The notes under the pieces are model-generated. The model ran no database searches, was not told the DNA's origin, and worked only from the letters and a program-made list of their open reading frames with translations. A stretch of DNA of 64,000 nucleotides, taken from Pedobacter psychroterrae. GTDB lineage: Bacteria > Bacteroidota > Bacteroidia > Sphingobacteriales > Sphingobacteriaceae. A program made the position numbers and the translations under genes. The DNA is taken from NCBI RefSeq assembly GCF_004331695.1, contig NZ_SJSL01000004.1, positions 124,001-188,000 on the forward strand, written 5' to 3'. This document shows, piece by piece, positions 1-9,526 of this stretch (its first letter is position 1; each line of letters begins with the position of its first letter).

Positions 1-545
1 AGCTTGTTGGACATTGCTCCACCCCAGCAAAAGCCCACACATCCTACCTTTCCGTTGCCGTCTTTTCTACTACGCAGGTACTCAAGTCCTTTGAGGTAAT
101 TTTGCAGATTCTTTTCCGCATCAAGCTGTCCGATCAGTTCCCTTCCCTTGTCCTCGTCGGCCGGAGTGCCGCCCAATGGCGAAAGGGCATCTATACCGAG
201 GGCGAGGAAACCTTCTGCGGCGACACGCTTAGTGACCTCAATGATATGCGGATTTAGTCCCCTGTTTTCGTGAATAACCACTACGCAACCCAGGTTTTTC
301 TTGTTCTTTGGTTTGGCTAGAACAGCCTTCATATTTCCTTCTACACCTGGGTAGGTGATGTTTTCAACTTCGATACTGTCGTCGCTGAATGTTGCAGCTG
401 CTACATAATTATTTTCCAGCAGTGGTAATATTGTCAATGCTATAGCTGTGCTGCCTGTAAGGACAGCTAACTTTTTCATGAATTCCTTTCGGCTGATGCC
501 GCTATGTGTATACTGGTCGTACAGGGTGATTATTTTCTGATCCAT
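1..545 (-). CDS. Dienelactone hydrolase family protein (C-terminus beyond window)
   Basis: The gene starts at the ATG complementary to 543-545 and reads off the left edge, so 181 codons are visible and the C-terminus is missing. The N-terminus has a short cytoplasmic-looking stretch, then SRKEFMKK and a hydrophobic run, which resembles a degenerate Tat signal (RK instead of RR). The body shows the alpha/beta-hydrolase features of the dienelactone hydrolase (carboxymethylenebutenolidase) family: HENRGL early on and GFCWGG near the edge, where Cys173 would be the nucleophile. Family members hydrolyse lactones or esters; the substrate here is unknown. Export is inferred from the signal. Asp and His of the triad would lie outside the window. 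Confidence 0.85.
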   Translation of the reverse strand, partial: MDQKIITLYDQYTHSGISRKEFMKKLAVLTGSTAIALTILPLLENNYVAAATFSDDSIEVENITYPGVEGNMKAVLAKPKNKKNLGCVVVIHENRGLNPHIIEVTKRVAAEGFLALGIDALSPLGGTPADEDKGRELIGQLDAEKNLQNYLKGLEYLRSRKDGNGKVGCVGFCWGGAMSNK

Positions 546-703
546 GGTTGAAATAAGTTTTATCTAATATAAGATTATTCTGGCAAAACATGAATTGTCA
601 TAATATTGTCTATTTCTATAGATGCAAAACATTTTAAAATATTAGCCGTTATAGCTGTAGTTTGTTTGGTTAGGTTGGTCTGTGGTGGACTAACCATCTA
701 TTA

Positions 704-737
704 AAACAGGGATACTTCGAAAGAGCTATCCCTGTTT
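704..737. terminator. Orphan bidirectional terminator-like hairpin
   Basis: AAACAGGGATA (704-714) pairs perfectly with TATCCCTGTTT (727-737) across a 12-nt loop. The stem is followed by a T/C-rich run on the plus strand and by TTTT on the minus strand. No annotated gene ends nearby, so it would terminate an unannotated transcript or insulate the two divergent genes. Confidence 0.5.
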
Positions 738-846
738 CCTTTTACTGAATTTACAGTACCGCGGACAGTTCAATATTAAGAAATTATAAGAAAATTGTAA
801 TTTTTGTTTTAAAAAGTAATATATTCAAACTAGCGTTGACTTTAAG

Positions 847-878
847 TTTTGTTTTCTCTTTTTATGGTCTTAGATTTG
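847..878 (+). promoter_or_regulatory. Candidate promoter of the sphingolipid operon
   Basis: TTTTG at 847-851 and TAGATTTG at 871-878 are separated by 19 bp. This fits the Bacteroidota housekeeping consensus (TTTG or TTG at -33, TAnnTTTG at -7). The start of transcription would lie near 885, giving a leader of about 120 nt before spt. Confidence 0.5.
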
Positions 879-1005
879 GAAAGTTTATTTATTGGCATAA
901 ATGTTGATTTTTTAACTGAATGTAAAGACTATGTTATCAAATTTCTCAATAGTGTCCTTAAAATAAGCCTTGAAACCAACAATCACCTCTGGAATATATA
1001 AATAG

Positions 1006-2217
<1,212 letters not shown>

Positions 2218-2222
2218 ATTTC

Positions 2223-3341
2223 ATGAGAAGCGTAGTTGCAGTAAGCAATAAGAAACAGTTAGGCCTATTTATTGATTTTCCACATGACCTTTACAAAGGT
2301 GATCCCAACTACGTTCCTGAATTATTTATCGCCCAGAAAGATCTTTTAACTACCCACCCTTTTCATAAACATTCGGCTTTGCAGTGTTTTTTGCTGTATG
2401 ACGGGGATAAGATTATTGGCAGGATTGCGGCTATCTTAAACAACAGCCACAATACGATGAACAATGCCAATGATGGTTTCTTTGGTTTTTTCGATTGTAT
2501 CAATGATCAGCCAGCTGCAGATCTGCTGATGGAGACGGCAGTGAAATGGCTTAAAGATAAAGGTGTGGATGGTACGATAATCGGGCCTGTCAACTTTTCA
2601 ACGAATGAGAGCTGCGGATTGCTGATCGAGGGTTTTGATTCCCCACCTGTGGTAATGATGCCTTACAATGCCAGCTATTATCCTGCTTTGCTAGAAGGTG
2701 TGGGTCTGACAAAAAAGGTGGACCTGATAGCCTGGAGATTTACCGGCGATAATTATGATGACCGTTCTGTTAAGTTACTTGACCGTCTTGAAGAGCGTTT
2801 GAAGCGAAATAACATTACGATCCGTAAAATCAACCTAAAGAATTTTAAAGAGGAAGCGGCTAAACTGCATGAAGTTTACAACAAAGCATGGGACAAAAAT
2901 ACTGGTTTTGTGCCACTGAATGATGAGGAGTTTGACTATCAGGCAAAGGACCTTAAGCTGGTGCTTGATCCTGATTTTTGCCTTGTTGCGGAACAGGATG
3001 GAAAACTGGTTGGCTTTGGTACCGCTATTCCTGATATGAACCAGATTCAGATCAAGATTAAAAAAGGAAGGTTATTGCCAACAGGTATCTTTAAGCTGTT
3101 ATTTGGTAAGAAGAATATAAAGGGGATCAGAATCCTGCTGCTTGGTGTAATAGACGGCTACCGTAAAATGGGAATAGAGGCTTGTATCTATGCACGGATC
3201 ATCAAAGCCTATCGGGAGAAAGGTTTTCAATATGCCGAAGCCGGCTGGACGCTGGAGCACAATGACCTGGTAAACAATGCGATCCTGGCCATCAAAGGAG
3301 ATCCTTACAAGAAATACAGGCTCTACGAGAAAAAGATATGA
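2223..3341 (+). CDS. GNAT-fold acyltransferase, candidate ceramide synthase
   Basis: The 372-residue soluble protein has the look of a tandem GNAT-fold protein: an N-terminal half with the short motif GDKIIGRIAAILN, and a C-terminal half (from about residue 185) with VAEQDGKLVGFGTAIPD and a downstream helix-strand pattern (GVIDGYRKMGIEACIYARIIKAY) where GNATs bind acyl-CoA. It is sandwiched between spt and an epimerase/reductase, 5 bp after the first and overlapping the second by 4 bp (ATGA), so translation is probably coupled. Bacterial ceramide synthase (bCerS, known from Caulobacter) is a GNAT-like N-acyltransferase found near spt; by context this gene may acylate sphinganine. That role is inference; the GNAT assignment is moderately sure. 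Confidence 0.75.
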   Translation: MRSVVAVSNKKQLGLFIDFPHDLYKGDPNYVPELFIAQKDLLTTHPFHKHSALQCFLLYDGDKIIGRIAAILNNSHNTMNNANDGFFGFFDCINDQPAADLLMETAVKWLKDKGVDGTIIGPVNFSTNESCGLLIEGFDSPPVVMMPYNASYYPALLEGVGLTKKVDLIAWRFTGDNYDDRSVKLLDRLEERLKRNNITIRKINLKNFKEEAAKLHEVYNKAWDKNTGFVPLNDEEFDYQAKDLKLVLDPDFCLVAEQDGKLVGFGTAIPDMNQIQIKIKKGRLLPTGIFKLLFGKKNIKGIRILLLGVIDGYRKMGIEACIYARIIKAYREKGFQYAEAGWTLEHNDLVNNAILAIKGDPYKKYRLYEKKI

Positions 3342-4327
3342 GTAAAAAGTTATTGATAACCGGTGCCTCTGGCTTTGTTGGTTATCACCTGATAGAAGCT
3401 GCTTTAAGGGCTGGCTTTGAAGTGTATGCTGCAGTGCGCAAAAGCAGTGATGTTTCTCATCTTAAAGAATTTAACCTTCATTACGTTGACCTTGATTATA
3501 GTTCTGTTGATGCGCTAAAAGTACATCTGGAAGCAGGGAAATATCAATATATTATACATGCAGCCGGTATTACCAAGGCGAAGAACCTGGCAGCTTATAA
3601 TAAGGTGAATGCGGACTATAGTAGGAATCTGGCAATAGCAGCGGGTACTGCAAATATAGATCTGAAGAAATTTGTATTTGTAAGCAGCTTGGCTGCATTA
3701 GGGCCGTTGTTGGATCTTTCGGGTGAGATCAGGGACGACGTTGCAGGAAAACCTGTGACCAGTTATGGCATCAGTAAACTGCTTGCTGAGGAATATTTAA
3801 AGAACATTCCTGACCTGCCCTTGATCATCATCAGGCCTACTGCCGTTTATGGTCCCCGGGAGAAGGATATATTTATCTTGTTTAAGAGCATTAGCCGTGG
3901 ACTGGAACCTCATATAGGCAATTTTAAACAACAGTTGAGCTTTATTTATGTTAAAGACCTGGCCCAGGTCATCATTCACGCCTCGCTAAGCAATGTGACT
4001 GGCAAACAGTATAATGTCTCGGATGGTCGTATTTATGACCGGTATGTGCTGGCATCATTGATAAAAAAGGCCATGAATAAGAAAACGCTGAAATTTCATT
4101 TACCGATAGGCATTGTGGGTTCAATGGCTGCATTTATGGAGCTGATTTATAGAAACAGTGCGACTACCCCTACCTTAAATAAGGAAAAAATGGCAGAGCT
4201 TACGGCGATTAACTGGGCTTGTAATATAGATCAGGCCAGGCATGACTTGGGGTATGATCCGCAATTTGACCTGGAAAAAGGACTATTGGAAACGGTTTCG
4301 TGGTATCAGATGAATAAGTGGCTTTAA
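3338..4327 (+). CDS. NAD-dependent epimerase/dehydratase, candidate ketosphinganine/ceramide reductase
   Basis: This 329-residue extended short-chain dehydrogenase has the N-terminal dinucleotide motif TGASGFVGYHL (residues about 8-18), a catalytic Ser region FVSSLAALGP and the active-site YGISK (YxxxK) followed by a typical NDP-sugar epimerase-like second half. Its start overlaps the stop of the GNAT gene by 4 bp. In Caulobacter an enzyme of this family (CerR) reduces the 3-keto group during ceramide synthesis, and the operon position argues for the same step here. Sequence alone does not separate this from an NDP-sugar epimerase. It ends 4 bp from the convergent xseB, with no obvious terminator between them. 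Confidence 0.85.
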   Translation: MSKKLLITGASGFVGYHLIEAALRAGFEVYAAVRKSSDVSHLKEFNLHYVDLDYSSVDALKVHLEAGKYQYIIHAAGITKAKNLAAYNKVNADYSRNLAIAAGTANIDLKKFVFVSSLAALGPLLDLSGEIRDDVAGKPVTSYGISKLLAEEYLKNIPDLPLIIIRPTAVYGPREKDIFILFKSISRGLEPHIGNFKQQLSFIYVKDLAQVIIHASLSNVTGKQYNVSDGRIYDRYVLASLIKKAMNKKTLKFHLPIGIVGSMAAFMELIYRNSATTPTLNKEKMAELTAINWACNIDQARHDLGYDPQFDLEKGLLETVSWYQMNKWL

Positions 4328-4331
4328 TAAG

Positions 4332-4529
4332 CTACCCTTCCATTTGTTTGATGATCTTATTTACTTCAGTTTCTGTGGCCCTTAGTTTTGTCTGACAGAA
4401 GTCTATCAGTTCTGAGGCACGCTTAACCTTTTCTGCAAGTATATCTACCGAGACAGATTCGTTTTCAATTTCCCTTGCTATTTCTGCGAGCTCCTTGTAG
4501 GCAGCTTCATATGTCAAATTCGTTTCCAT
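4332..4529 (-). CDS. xseB: Exodeoxyribonuclease VII small subunit
   Basis: The 65-residue protein matches XseB in size and in its helical pattern: an N-terminal YEAAYKELAEIAREIE helix, the VSVDILAEKVKRASELI segment and a C-terminal helix. XseB binds the large subunit XseA to form the exonuclease that cuts single-stranded DNA to acid-soluble oligonucleotides. The start overlaps the end of xseA by 23 bp, so the two are translationally coupled and made together, as usual for this pair. Confidence 0.95.
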   Translation of the reverse strand: METNLTYEAAYKELAEIAREIENESVSVDILAEKVKRASELIDFCQTKLRATETEVNKIIKQMEG

Positions 4530-5898
4530 CGTTTGGTGATTTAGATTTTACTGTTGTTTCAATTAATGTGGATGCCAGTCTTATGCTCAGGTCCGTTCCT
4601 ATCTCAATATCATCTGGATTGCTGACAATCTTATTGTTTACTTTTATGATCGCAAAGCCTTTATTTAATATGTTTTGCGGACTCATCAGCTTTACTACCG
4701 ATTGAAAATGACCTATGTAGCCACTTTTGTTTGAGAAATACATCCGGCTGTACGACTGCAGGTTGCCATGAAGATTGCTGAGGTCCTTGCGCCTGTTGGA
4801 AATGATGATCTTCGGATTGCTTAAAATAAGCGCAGACAGATTGATGATACTGCGGTGGTATTCGTGCAATAAGTTGCGGGTAGTGTGTATGGTGATCTGG
4901 TTGATATGAACCAACCGGTCTTTGTGGTGGCTGATCATTTGATAAGTTTTGATCAGCAGTGCATTCTGTATATTTAAAATGACTTCTTCAAACTGGCGGT
5001 TGTGCGCAATGATCATTTCCGCTGCCTTAGTAGGTGTCTTGGTGGAAGTGTGTGCCATAAGGTCAGCGATGGTCTCGTTTTTTTGATGACCTATACCAGT
5101 TATAACCGGGATGGGAAACTTCGCAATGGCCCTGCTCAGTTCATAATTATCAAAGATCAGGAAATCTGTCTGGGCACCCCCACCCCTGATGATCACCAGC
5201 GCATCATAAGCAATTGCCGACTGGTACACATCAATGATCCTGGCCAGGATTTGCTTTGCATTTATTTCGCCCTGTACCAGCGTAAAGTATTTATCCAGAT
5301 TAAATTGATAACCAAAGGCATTATTTTCAAGGGTATGGATAAAATCCAGGTAACCTGCTGAAGTATCAGAGGAGATAATTGCTATGCGCTGGATGACTTT
5401 ATTGAATTGCAACATGCTGTTGCGGGTGATATACTCATTGCCCTGTAGTTGTATGAAATCCGGATTGTCTTTTACCAAACGTACTAGTGTATCTTTTCGC
5501 TGCTGCTCAAATAGGCCTAGTGTAAAATTGGTGTCAATGTCCAGCAGATTTAGCTGCAGGCCAAATGAAGGATTGTACTGCACGGAAACCTGGATCAGGA
5601 CATTGATGTCGTTCCGGAACTTCTGTCCGGTGGCATGCTCAAAATTGGTGATATTTACCGATGCATTGCCCCATGCCCTTCCCGCAATCTTTGCCAGAAT
5701 CCGGGCGGAAGATTTATCTTTCTCTACTAGTTCGAAGTAATGGTAATTGCTTTGCGGTTTATAGGTGTAATTGGTCACATCTGCTATGATCCAGAAGGTC
5801 TGCTGTCCGAATACCCCCTCTATCGCCTGCTGGACCTGATGTGTAAGTTCAGAAAGCCTGATCGATACGGGACTAGATGGAGGTGAGTGTGCTGCCAT
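4507..5898 (-). CDS. xseA: Exodeoxyribonuclease VII large subunit
   Basis: The 463-residue catalytic subunit has the N-terminal OB-fold (IRLSELTHQVQQAIEGVF, then FWIIADVTNYTYKPQSNYHYFELVEK) and the catalytic middle domain with VIIRGGGAQTDFLIFDNYELSRAIAKF-type sequence and VITGIGHQKNETIADL, both hallmarks of XseA, followed by a long helical stretch. It degrades single-stranded DNA from both ends in repair. The ATG at 5898 lies 26 bp inside the upstream peptidase gene. No other plausible start occurs before the conserved OB-fold, so the overlap is probably real. xseB follows with a 23-bp overlap. Confidence 0.95.
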   Translation of the reverse strand: MAAHSPPSSPVSIRLSELTHQVQQAIEGVFGQQTFWIIADVTNYTYKPQSNYHYFELVEKDKSSARILAKIAGRAWGNASVNITNFEHATGQKFRNDINVLIQVSVQYNPSFGLQLNLLDIDTNFTLGLFEQQRKDTLVRLVKDNPDFIQLQGNEYITRNSMLQFNKVIQRIAIISSDTSAGYLDFIHTLENNAFGYQFNLDKYFTLVQGEINAKQILARIIDVYQSAIAYDALVIIRGGGAQTDFLIFDNYELSRAIAKFPIPVITGIGHQKNETIADLMAHTSTKTPTKAAEMIIAHNRQFEEVILNIQNALLIKTYQMISHHKDRLVHINQITIHTTRNLLHEYHRSIINLSALILSNPKIIISNRRKDLSNLHGNLQSYSRMYFSNKSGYIGHFQSVVKLMSPQNILNKGFAIIKVNNKIVSNPDDIEIGTDLSIRLASTLIETTVKSKSPNDGNEFDI

Positions 5899-6898
5899 TT
5901 TGATCTATGTTGAGGATATGCGCTGCTCCGCATTTAAGTGCAAAATTATTGATCTGATGGCCAACAGGAAAATCAAAACAGACGGGATAATCGTATTCCT
6001 TTACCTTTTCCAGAACTATTTCGTGGAGGCTTATGCCAAATTCTTCTCCTGGTTCTTCCGGTTTCAATTTGAAACCCCCAATGATCAGTCCTTTCAACTT
6101 GTCCAGTTTACCGCTTCGCTTCAGGTTCCACAGCATCCTGTCGAGGCTATAAAGCGGTTCATTGGTATCTTCAATAAATAAGATTTTATTAGCTGTATGC
6201 AACTCAGAAGAACTCCCGGTCGCCGTTTCAATCAGGCTAAGGTTGCCCCCTACCAGTATGCCTTCTGCCCTACCTTCACGGTTGTGTTCATTGTAGGCTG
6301 CAGTGTACCTTACCGCCTGACCTGTGAGCACTTGACGGATAGACAGTATGGTTTCTATTTGTATCGGCAAGGCCTCTTCCCATACATTCGGAAAACTATT
6401 ACACATTTTTGAATGGATAGAGGCTATTTTATATTTGCTGTTGATGTGTGTATGCAATAAGGTAATGTCACTGAAACCGATCAGCCATTTAGGATGCTTT
6501 TTGAAATGCCTGAAATTAAGTTGATCTATAATTCTTACTAAGCCATAGCCCCCACGGGCACATAGGATCGCTTTAATCTCCTGACGATCCAACATCTGTT
6601 GAAGATCTGCGGCCCTTTCCCCATCGGTTCCGCCCCGTGTAAAATCCCTGCTTCCAATTGTTTTACCGATTTCAACCTTGAATCCCCAGTGCTGTAATTG
6701 TGCGACTGCAGGTTGAATTTCTGCCATGGAGATGAAGCTTGCGGGACTGGTAATACCTATCGTGTCCCCCTCCATCAAATATGGTGGAATGCGGCTGCTA
6801 TGACGTCCGGCTTCGTTTTTAGACCCAGCGAAGGCCTCGCTGTTGAAAGCAGCAGTACCAGCAGTAATCAGAAAAGATAAAAAGTGCTTACGATTCAT
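5873..6898 (-). CDS. Muramoyltetrapeptide LD-carboxypeptidase (peptidase S66)
   Basis: The 341-residue enzyme of the LdcA family removes the terminal D-Ala from murein tetrapeptides during cell-wall recycling. Seen features are the N-terminal substrate domain (GDTIGITSPAS), the RGGYG motif, the nucleophile in GFSDITLLH (Ser143), the Glu of EDTNEP and the His of FPVGHQ, so the Ser-Glu-His triad appears complete. The N-terminus begins NRKHFLSFLITAG, a degenerate Tat-like or Sec signal ending at about EAFA, so unlike the cytosolic E. coli enzyme this one is probably periplasmic. It is the first gene of a minus-strand run with xseA and xseB, though function links to them only loosely. Confidence 0.9.
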   Translation of the reverse strand: MNRKHFLSFLITAGTAAFNSEAFAGSKNEAGRHSSRIPPYLMEGDTIGITSPASFISMAEIQPAVAQLQHWGFKVEIGKTIGSRDFTRGGTDGERAADLQQMLDRQEIKAILCARGGYGLVRIIDQLNFRHFKKHPKWLIGFSDITLLHTHINSKYKIASIHSKMCNSFPNVWEEALPIQIETILSIRQVLTGQAVRYTAAYNEHNREGRAEGILVGGNLSLIETATGSSSELHTANKILFIEDTNEPLYSLDRMLWNLKRSGKLDKLKGLIIGGFKLKPEEPGEEFGISLHEIVLEKVKEYDYPVCFDFPVGHQINNFALKCGAAHILNIDQNGSTLTSI

Positions 6899-7090
6899 TT
6901 AAACTGCATTTTTTGTGTGACACAAGTATAAGGCTTATTAGCCGTTTCTTCCGAAAAAGCGCAATCGTTTTCGTAAATTTTCAATGTAAATAGCTGTTTT
7001 TCTGAATGAATTACTTTTAAGAGCGTTATATTTAACCTGGCTTTTGATCTAACACAGACATTGTCTTTAACCAAATATGGACTTCCAAAT

Positions 7091-8122
7091 ATGAAAAATA
7101 AAATCCTATTCAGCGCCTGTTGCCTAATTAGCCTGCAAGTAAATGCTCAAACTGAAAAAGTTTCCTTTGTCAAACATGAAGACCAGAAGAAGGTGGAGGT
7201 CAACGTCGGTGGGAAACATTTTACCAGTTTTATCTATCCCGACAACCTGGAAAAACCAGTATTGTATCCCATACTGGCAGCAAATGGGCAATTGCTGACC
7301 CGGGGCTTTCCTTTAAATACCCGTGAGGGTGAACGGGTAGATCATCCGCATCATGTTGGCTTATGGTTTAATTATGAAAGTGTGAACGGTCTTGATTTCT
7401 GGAATAATTCGTACAATATACCAGCTGATAAAAAGGCAAAATATGGTTGGATCAGGAATGTTAAAGTAGAACAAGTTCAGGAAGGTAAAAATAAAGGAAC
7501 CTTGAGTTACTCTGCCAATTGGGAAAACCAGGCTGCAAAAGTATTGCTGAAAGAAAAAACCACTTTTGTATTTACAGGTACGGGCAATTCGCGTAGCATC
7601 GACAGGACTACTACGCTGACTGCAGTGCAGGACACAGTGGTTTTCAAAGACGTGAAAGATGGAATGCTGGGACTAAGGCTGACCAAGGAGCTCGAATTTA
7701 AAACTGATAAAGTGGAAGAATTTACAGATGCCCAGGGAAATGTGACTAAAGTGTCGGCTTCTGGCAATGGTGCCAATGGTAATTACCTGACAAGTACCGG
7801 TGCAAAAGGTGCCGGAGTATGGGGTACAAGAGCAGTGTGGTGCCTCCTTTATGCAAATAAGGCGGGCAAACCCCTTTCCGTTACTATGATAGACCATCCA
7901 AAGAACCCTGGCTATCCTACCTATTGGCATGCAAGGGATTATGGTCTGTTTGCCGCCAATCCCCTGGGACAGGAAGTCTTCAGTAACGGCAAAGAAAAGT
8001 TGAACATGGTATTGAAACCAGGACAATCCGTGATTTTTAAATACAGGATTGTAGTTGACTCAGATGAGCTTCCAACTGCGGCAGTTTTAGATCAGCAGGC
8101 AAAAGATTTTAGTAAAAAATAA
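7091..8122 (+). CDS. DUF6807 (PmoA-like) secreted protein
   Basis: I chose the ATG at 7091 because it opens directly on a signal peptide (MKNKILFSACCLISLQVNAQ); an in-frame TTG ten codons upstream is less likely. The mature protein of about 320 residues belongs to the DUF6807 family, often labelled PmoA although unrelated to particulate methane monooxygenase. Visible family motifs are VDHPHHVGLWF, with a cluster of histidines, and MIDHPKNPGYPTYWH near the C-terminus. The biochemical role is not known. It leads a plus-strand group with a DUF1080 protein (27 bp on) and an exported Gfo/Idh/MocA oxidoreductase, which suggests a step in periplasmic oxidised-sugar metabolism. Confidence 0.85.
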   Translation: MKNKILFSACCLISLQVNAQTEKVSFVKHEDQKKVEVNVGGKHFTSFIYPDNLEKPVLYPILAANGQLLTRGFPLNTREGERVDHPHHVGLWFNYESVNGLDFWNNSYNIPADKKAKYGWIRNVKVEQVQEGKNKGTLSYSANWENQAAKVLLKEKTTFVFTGTGNSRSIDRTTTLTAVQDTVVFKDVKDGMLGLRLTKELEFKTDKVEEFTDAQGNVTKVSASGNGANGNYLTSTGAKGAGVWGTRAVWCLLYANKAGKPLSVTMIDHPKNPGYPTYWHARDYGLFAANPLGQEVFSNGKEKLNMVLKPGQSVIFKYRIVVDSDELPTAAVLDQQAKDFSKK

Positions 8123-8149
8123 CATACACTAATCACAATTAATATACAA

Positions 8150-9514
8150 ATGAAGAAAACAGGACTATTAGTTTTAGCTGGGTTGATACTGGGAACCACC
8201 CCAGTAGTTTCCTATGCTCAAACTGGAAAGTGGCAGCAACTTTTTAATGGAAAAGACTTAACGGGATGGAAACAGTTAAATGGACAGGCGAAATATGAAG
8301 TAGTTAACGGGGAGATAGTCGGCACGACTGTTTCTAATACACCTAATTCCTTTTTGACTACAGAGAAGGATTATGGTGATTTTATTCTTGAAGTGGAATT
8401 ATTGGTAGACAACTCTATGAATTCGGGTATTCAGATCAGGAGCCTGAGCAAACCAGATGTAATGAACGGTAGGGTTCACGGATACCAGGTTGAGGTAGAT
8501 CCTTCAGATAGAAAATGGAGCGGCGGTCTGTATGATGAAGCCCGCAGAGGATGGTTATATCCCCTGGACATTAATCCCAAAGGCCAGGCAGCCTTTAAAA
8601 AAGGAGAATGGAACAAGTACCATATTGAATGTATAGGTAATTCTATCAGGACATGGGTAAATGGCATTCCAACAGCTAACGTAGTCGATGCACTCACTCC
8701 TTCCGGCTTTATCGCATTGCAAGTTCATTCTATAGGTAAGGATGATCAGCCGGGCAAGCAAATCCGCTGGAGAAACGTACGCATTCAGACACAAGGCCTT
8801 AAGCCATCAAAGACAGATGACATCTTTGTGGTAAATATGGTACCGAATGACCTCTCTGCTCAGGAAAAATCAGAAGGATATTCACTGCTATGGGACGGAA
8901 AGACCAGCAATGGCTGGAAAGGTGCATATAAACCTGGTTTTCCGGAAAAAGGATGGTCGATAAAAGATGGAGAACTCAGTGTGGAAAAATCTAACGGCGG
9001 CGAATCTACGAATGGCGGAGACATTGTAACCATCAAAGAATACAGTGCATTTGAAATGAAGTTTGATTTTAAACTGACAGAAGGTGCCAACAGTGGGGTA
9101 AAGTATTTTGTAACGCTGAGCGAAGGTAATAAAGGCTCTGCCATAGGCCCCGAATACCAGATTTTGGATGATGAAAAACATCCTGATGCGAAAATGGGTA
9201 AAAATGGTAATCGTACACTAGGTTCTCTTTATGATCTGATCACCAGCAAGAAGATTGCCAATGCAAAGAGGAAAATCGGAGAATGGAACAGAGGCCTGAT
9301 CAGGGTATATCCTGACAATAGAATTGAATACTGGCTGAACGGCTTTAAAACAGTAGAATTTACCAGAGGATCTGAAGAATTCAAAACACTGGTAGCAGGC
9401 AGTAAATACAAGGACTGGAAAGATTTTGGTATGGCACCTAAAGGGCATATTCTTTTGCAGGATCATGGAGATAGCGTCTCTTTTAGAAGCATTAAATTGA
9501 AACAACTTAAATAA
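8150..9514 (+). CDS. Tandem DUF1080 (3-keto-disaccharide hydrolase family) protein
   Basis: A signal peptide (cleavage after VVSYAQ, about residue 24) precedes two DUF1080 domains, roughly residues 27-215 and 240-454. Each has the concanavalin-like family signatures: [14 protein letters not shown] and [14 protein letters not shown] at the domain starts, MNSGIQIRS and ANSGVKYFV in the middle, and GYQVEVDP and EYQILDDE after them. DUF1080 proteins have been linked to cleavage of 3-keto-glycosides made by sugar 3-dehydrogenases. Most are single-domain, so the duplication is notable: one copy could be catalytic and the other binding. It lies 12 bp upstream of the Gfo/Idh/MocA gene and is probably cotranscribed with it. 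Confidence 0.88.
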   Translation: MKKTGLLVLAGLILGTTPVVSYAQTGKWQQLFNGKDLTGWKQLNGQAKYEVVNGEIVGTTVSNTPNSFLTTEKDYGDFILEVELLVDNSMNSGIQIRSLSKPDVMNGRVHGYQVEVDPSDRKWSGGLYDEARRGWLYPLDINPKGQAAFKKGEWNKYHIECIGNSIRTWVNGIPTANVVDALTPSGFIALQVHSIGKDDQPGKQIRWRNVRIQTQGLKPSKTDDIFVVNMVPNDLSAQEKSEGYSLLWDGKTSNGWKGAYKPGFPEKGWSIKDGELSVEKSNGGESTNGGDIVTIKEYSAFEMKFDFKLTEGANSGVKYFVTLSEGNKGSAIGPEYQILDDEKHPDAKMGKNGNRTLGSLYDLITSKKIANAKRKIGEWNRGLIRVYPDNRIEYWLNGFKTVEFTRGSEEFKTLVAGSKYKDWKDFGMAPKGHILLQDHGDSVSFRSIKLKQLK

Positions 9515-9526
9515 ACCCTAATAATC

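Larger units (their letters stand above)
546..1005. other. 460-bp divergent intergenic region
   Basis: No gene is visible between the divergently oriented hydrolase and spt. It holds two adjacent hairpins, TGGTTAG/CTAACCA (667-673 with 690-696) and an 11-bp perfect stem at 704-737, plus a good promoter candidate for spt at 847-878. The rest is AT-rich with no recognisable RNA gene. Confidence 0.6.

Noticed and set aside
7061..7090. Upstream TTG start for the DUF6807 gene
   Set aside because: The ATG at 7091 opens exactly on a normal signal peptide, while the ten added residues would place polar sequence before it.
7091..8122. Particulate methane monooxygenase subunit (PmoA)
   Set aside because: Only the database label is shared; this is a soluble secreted DUF6807 protein with no membrane helices or copper-site pattern of PmoA.
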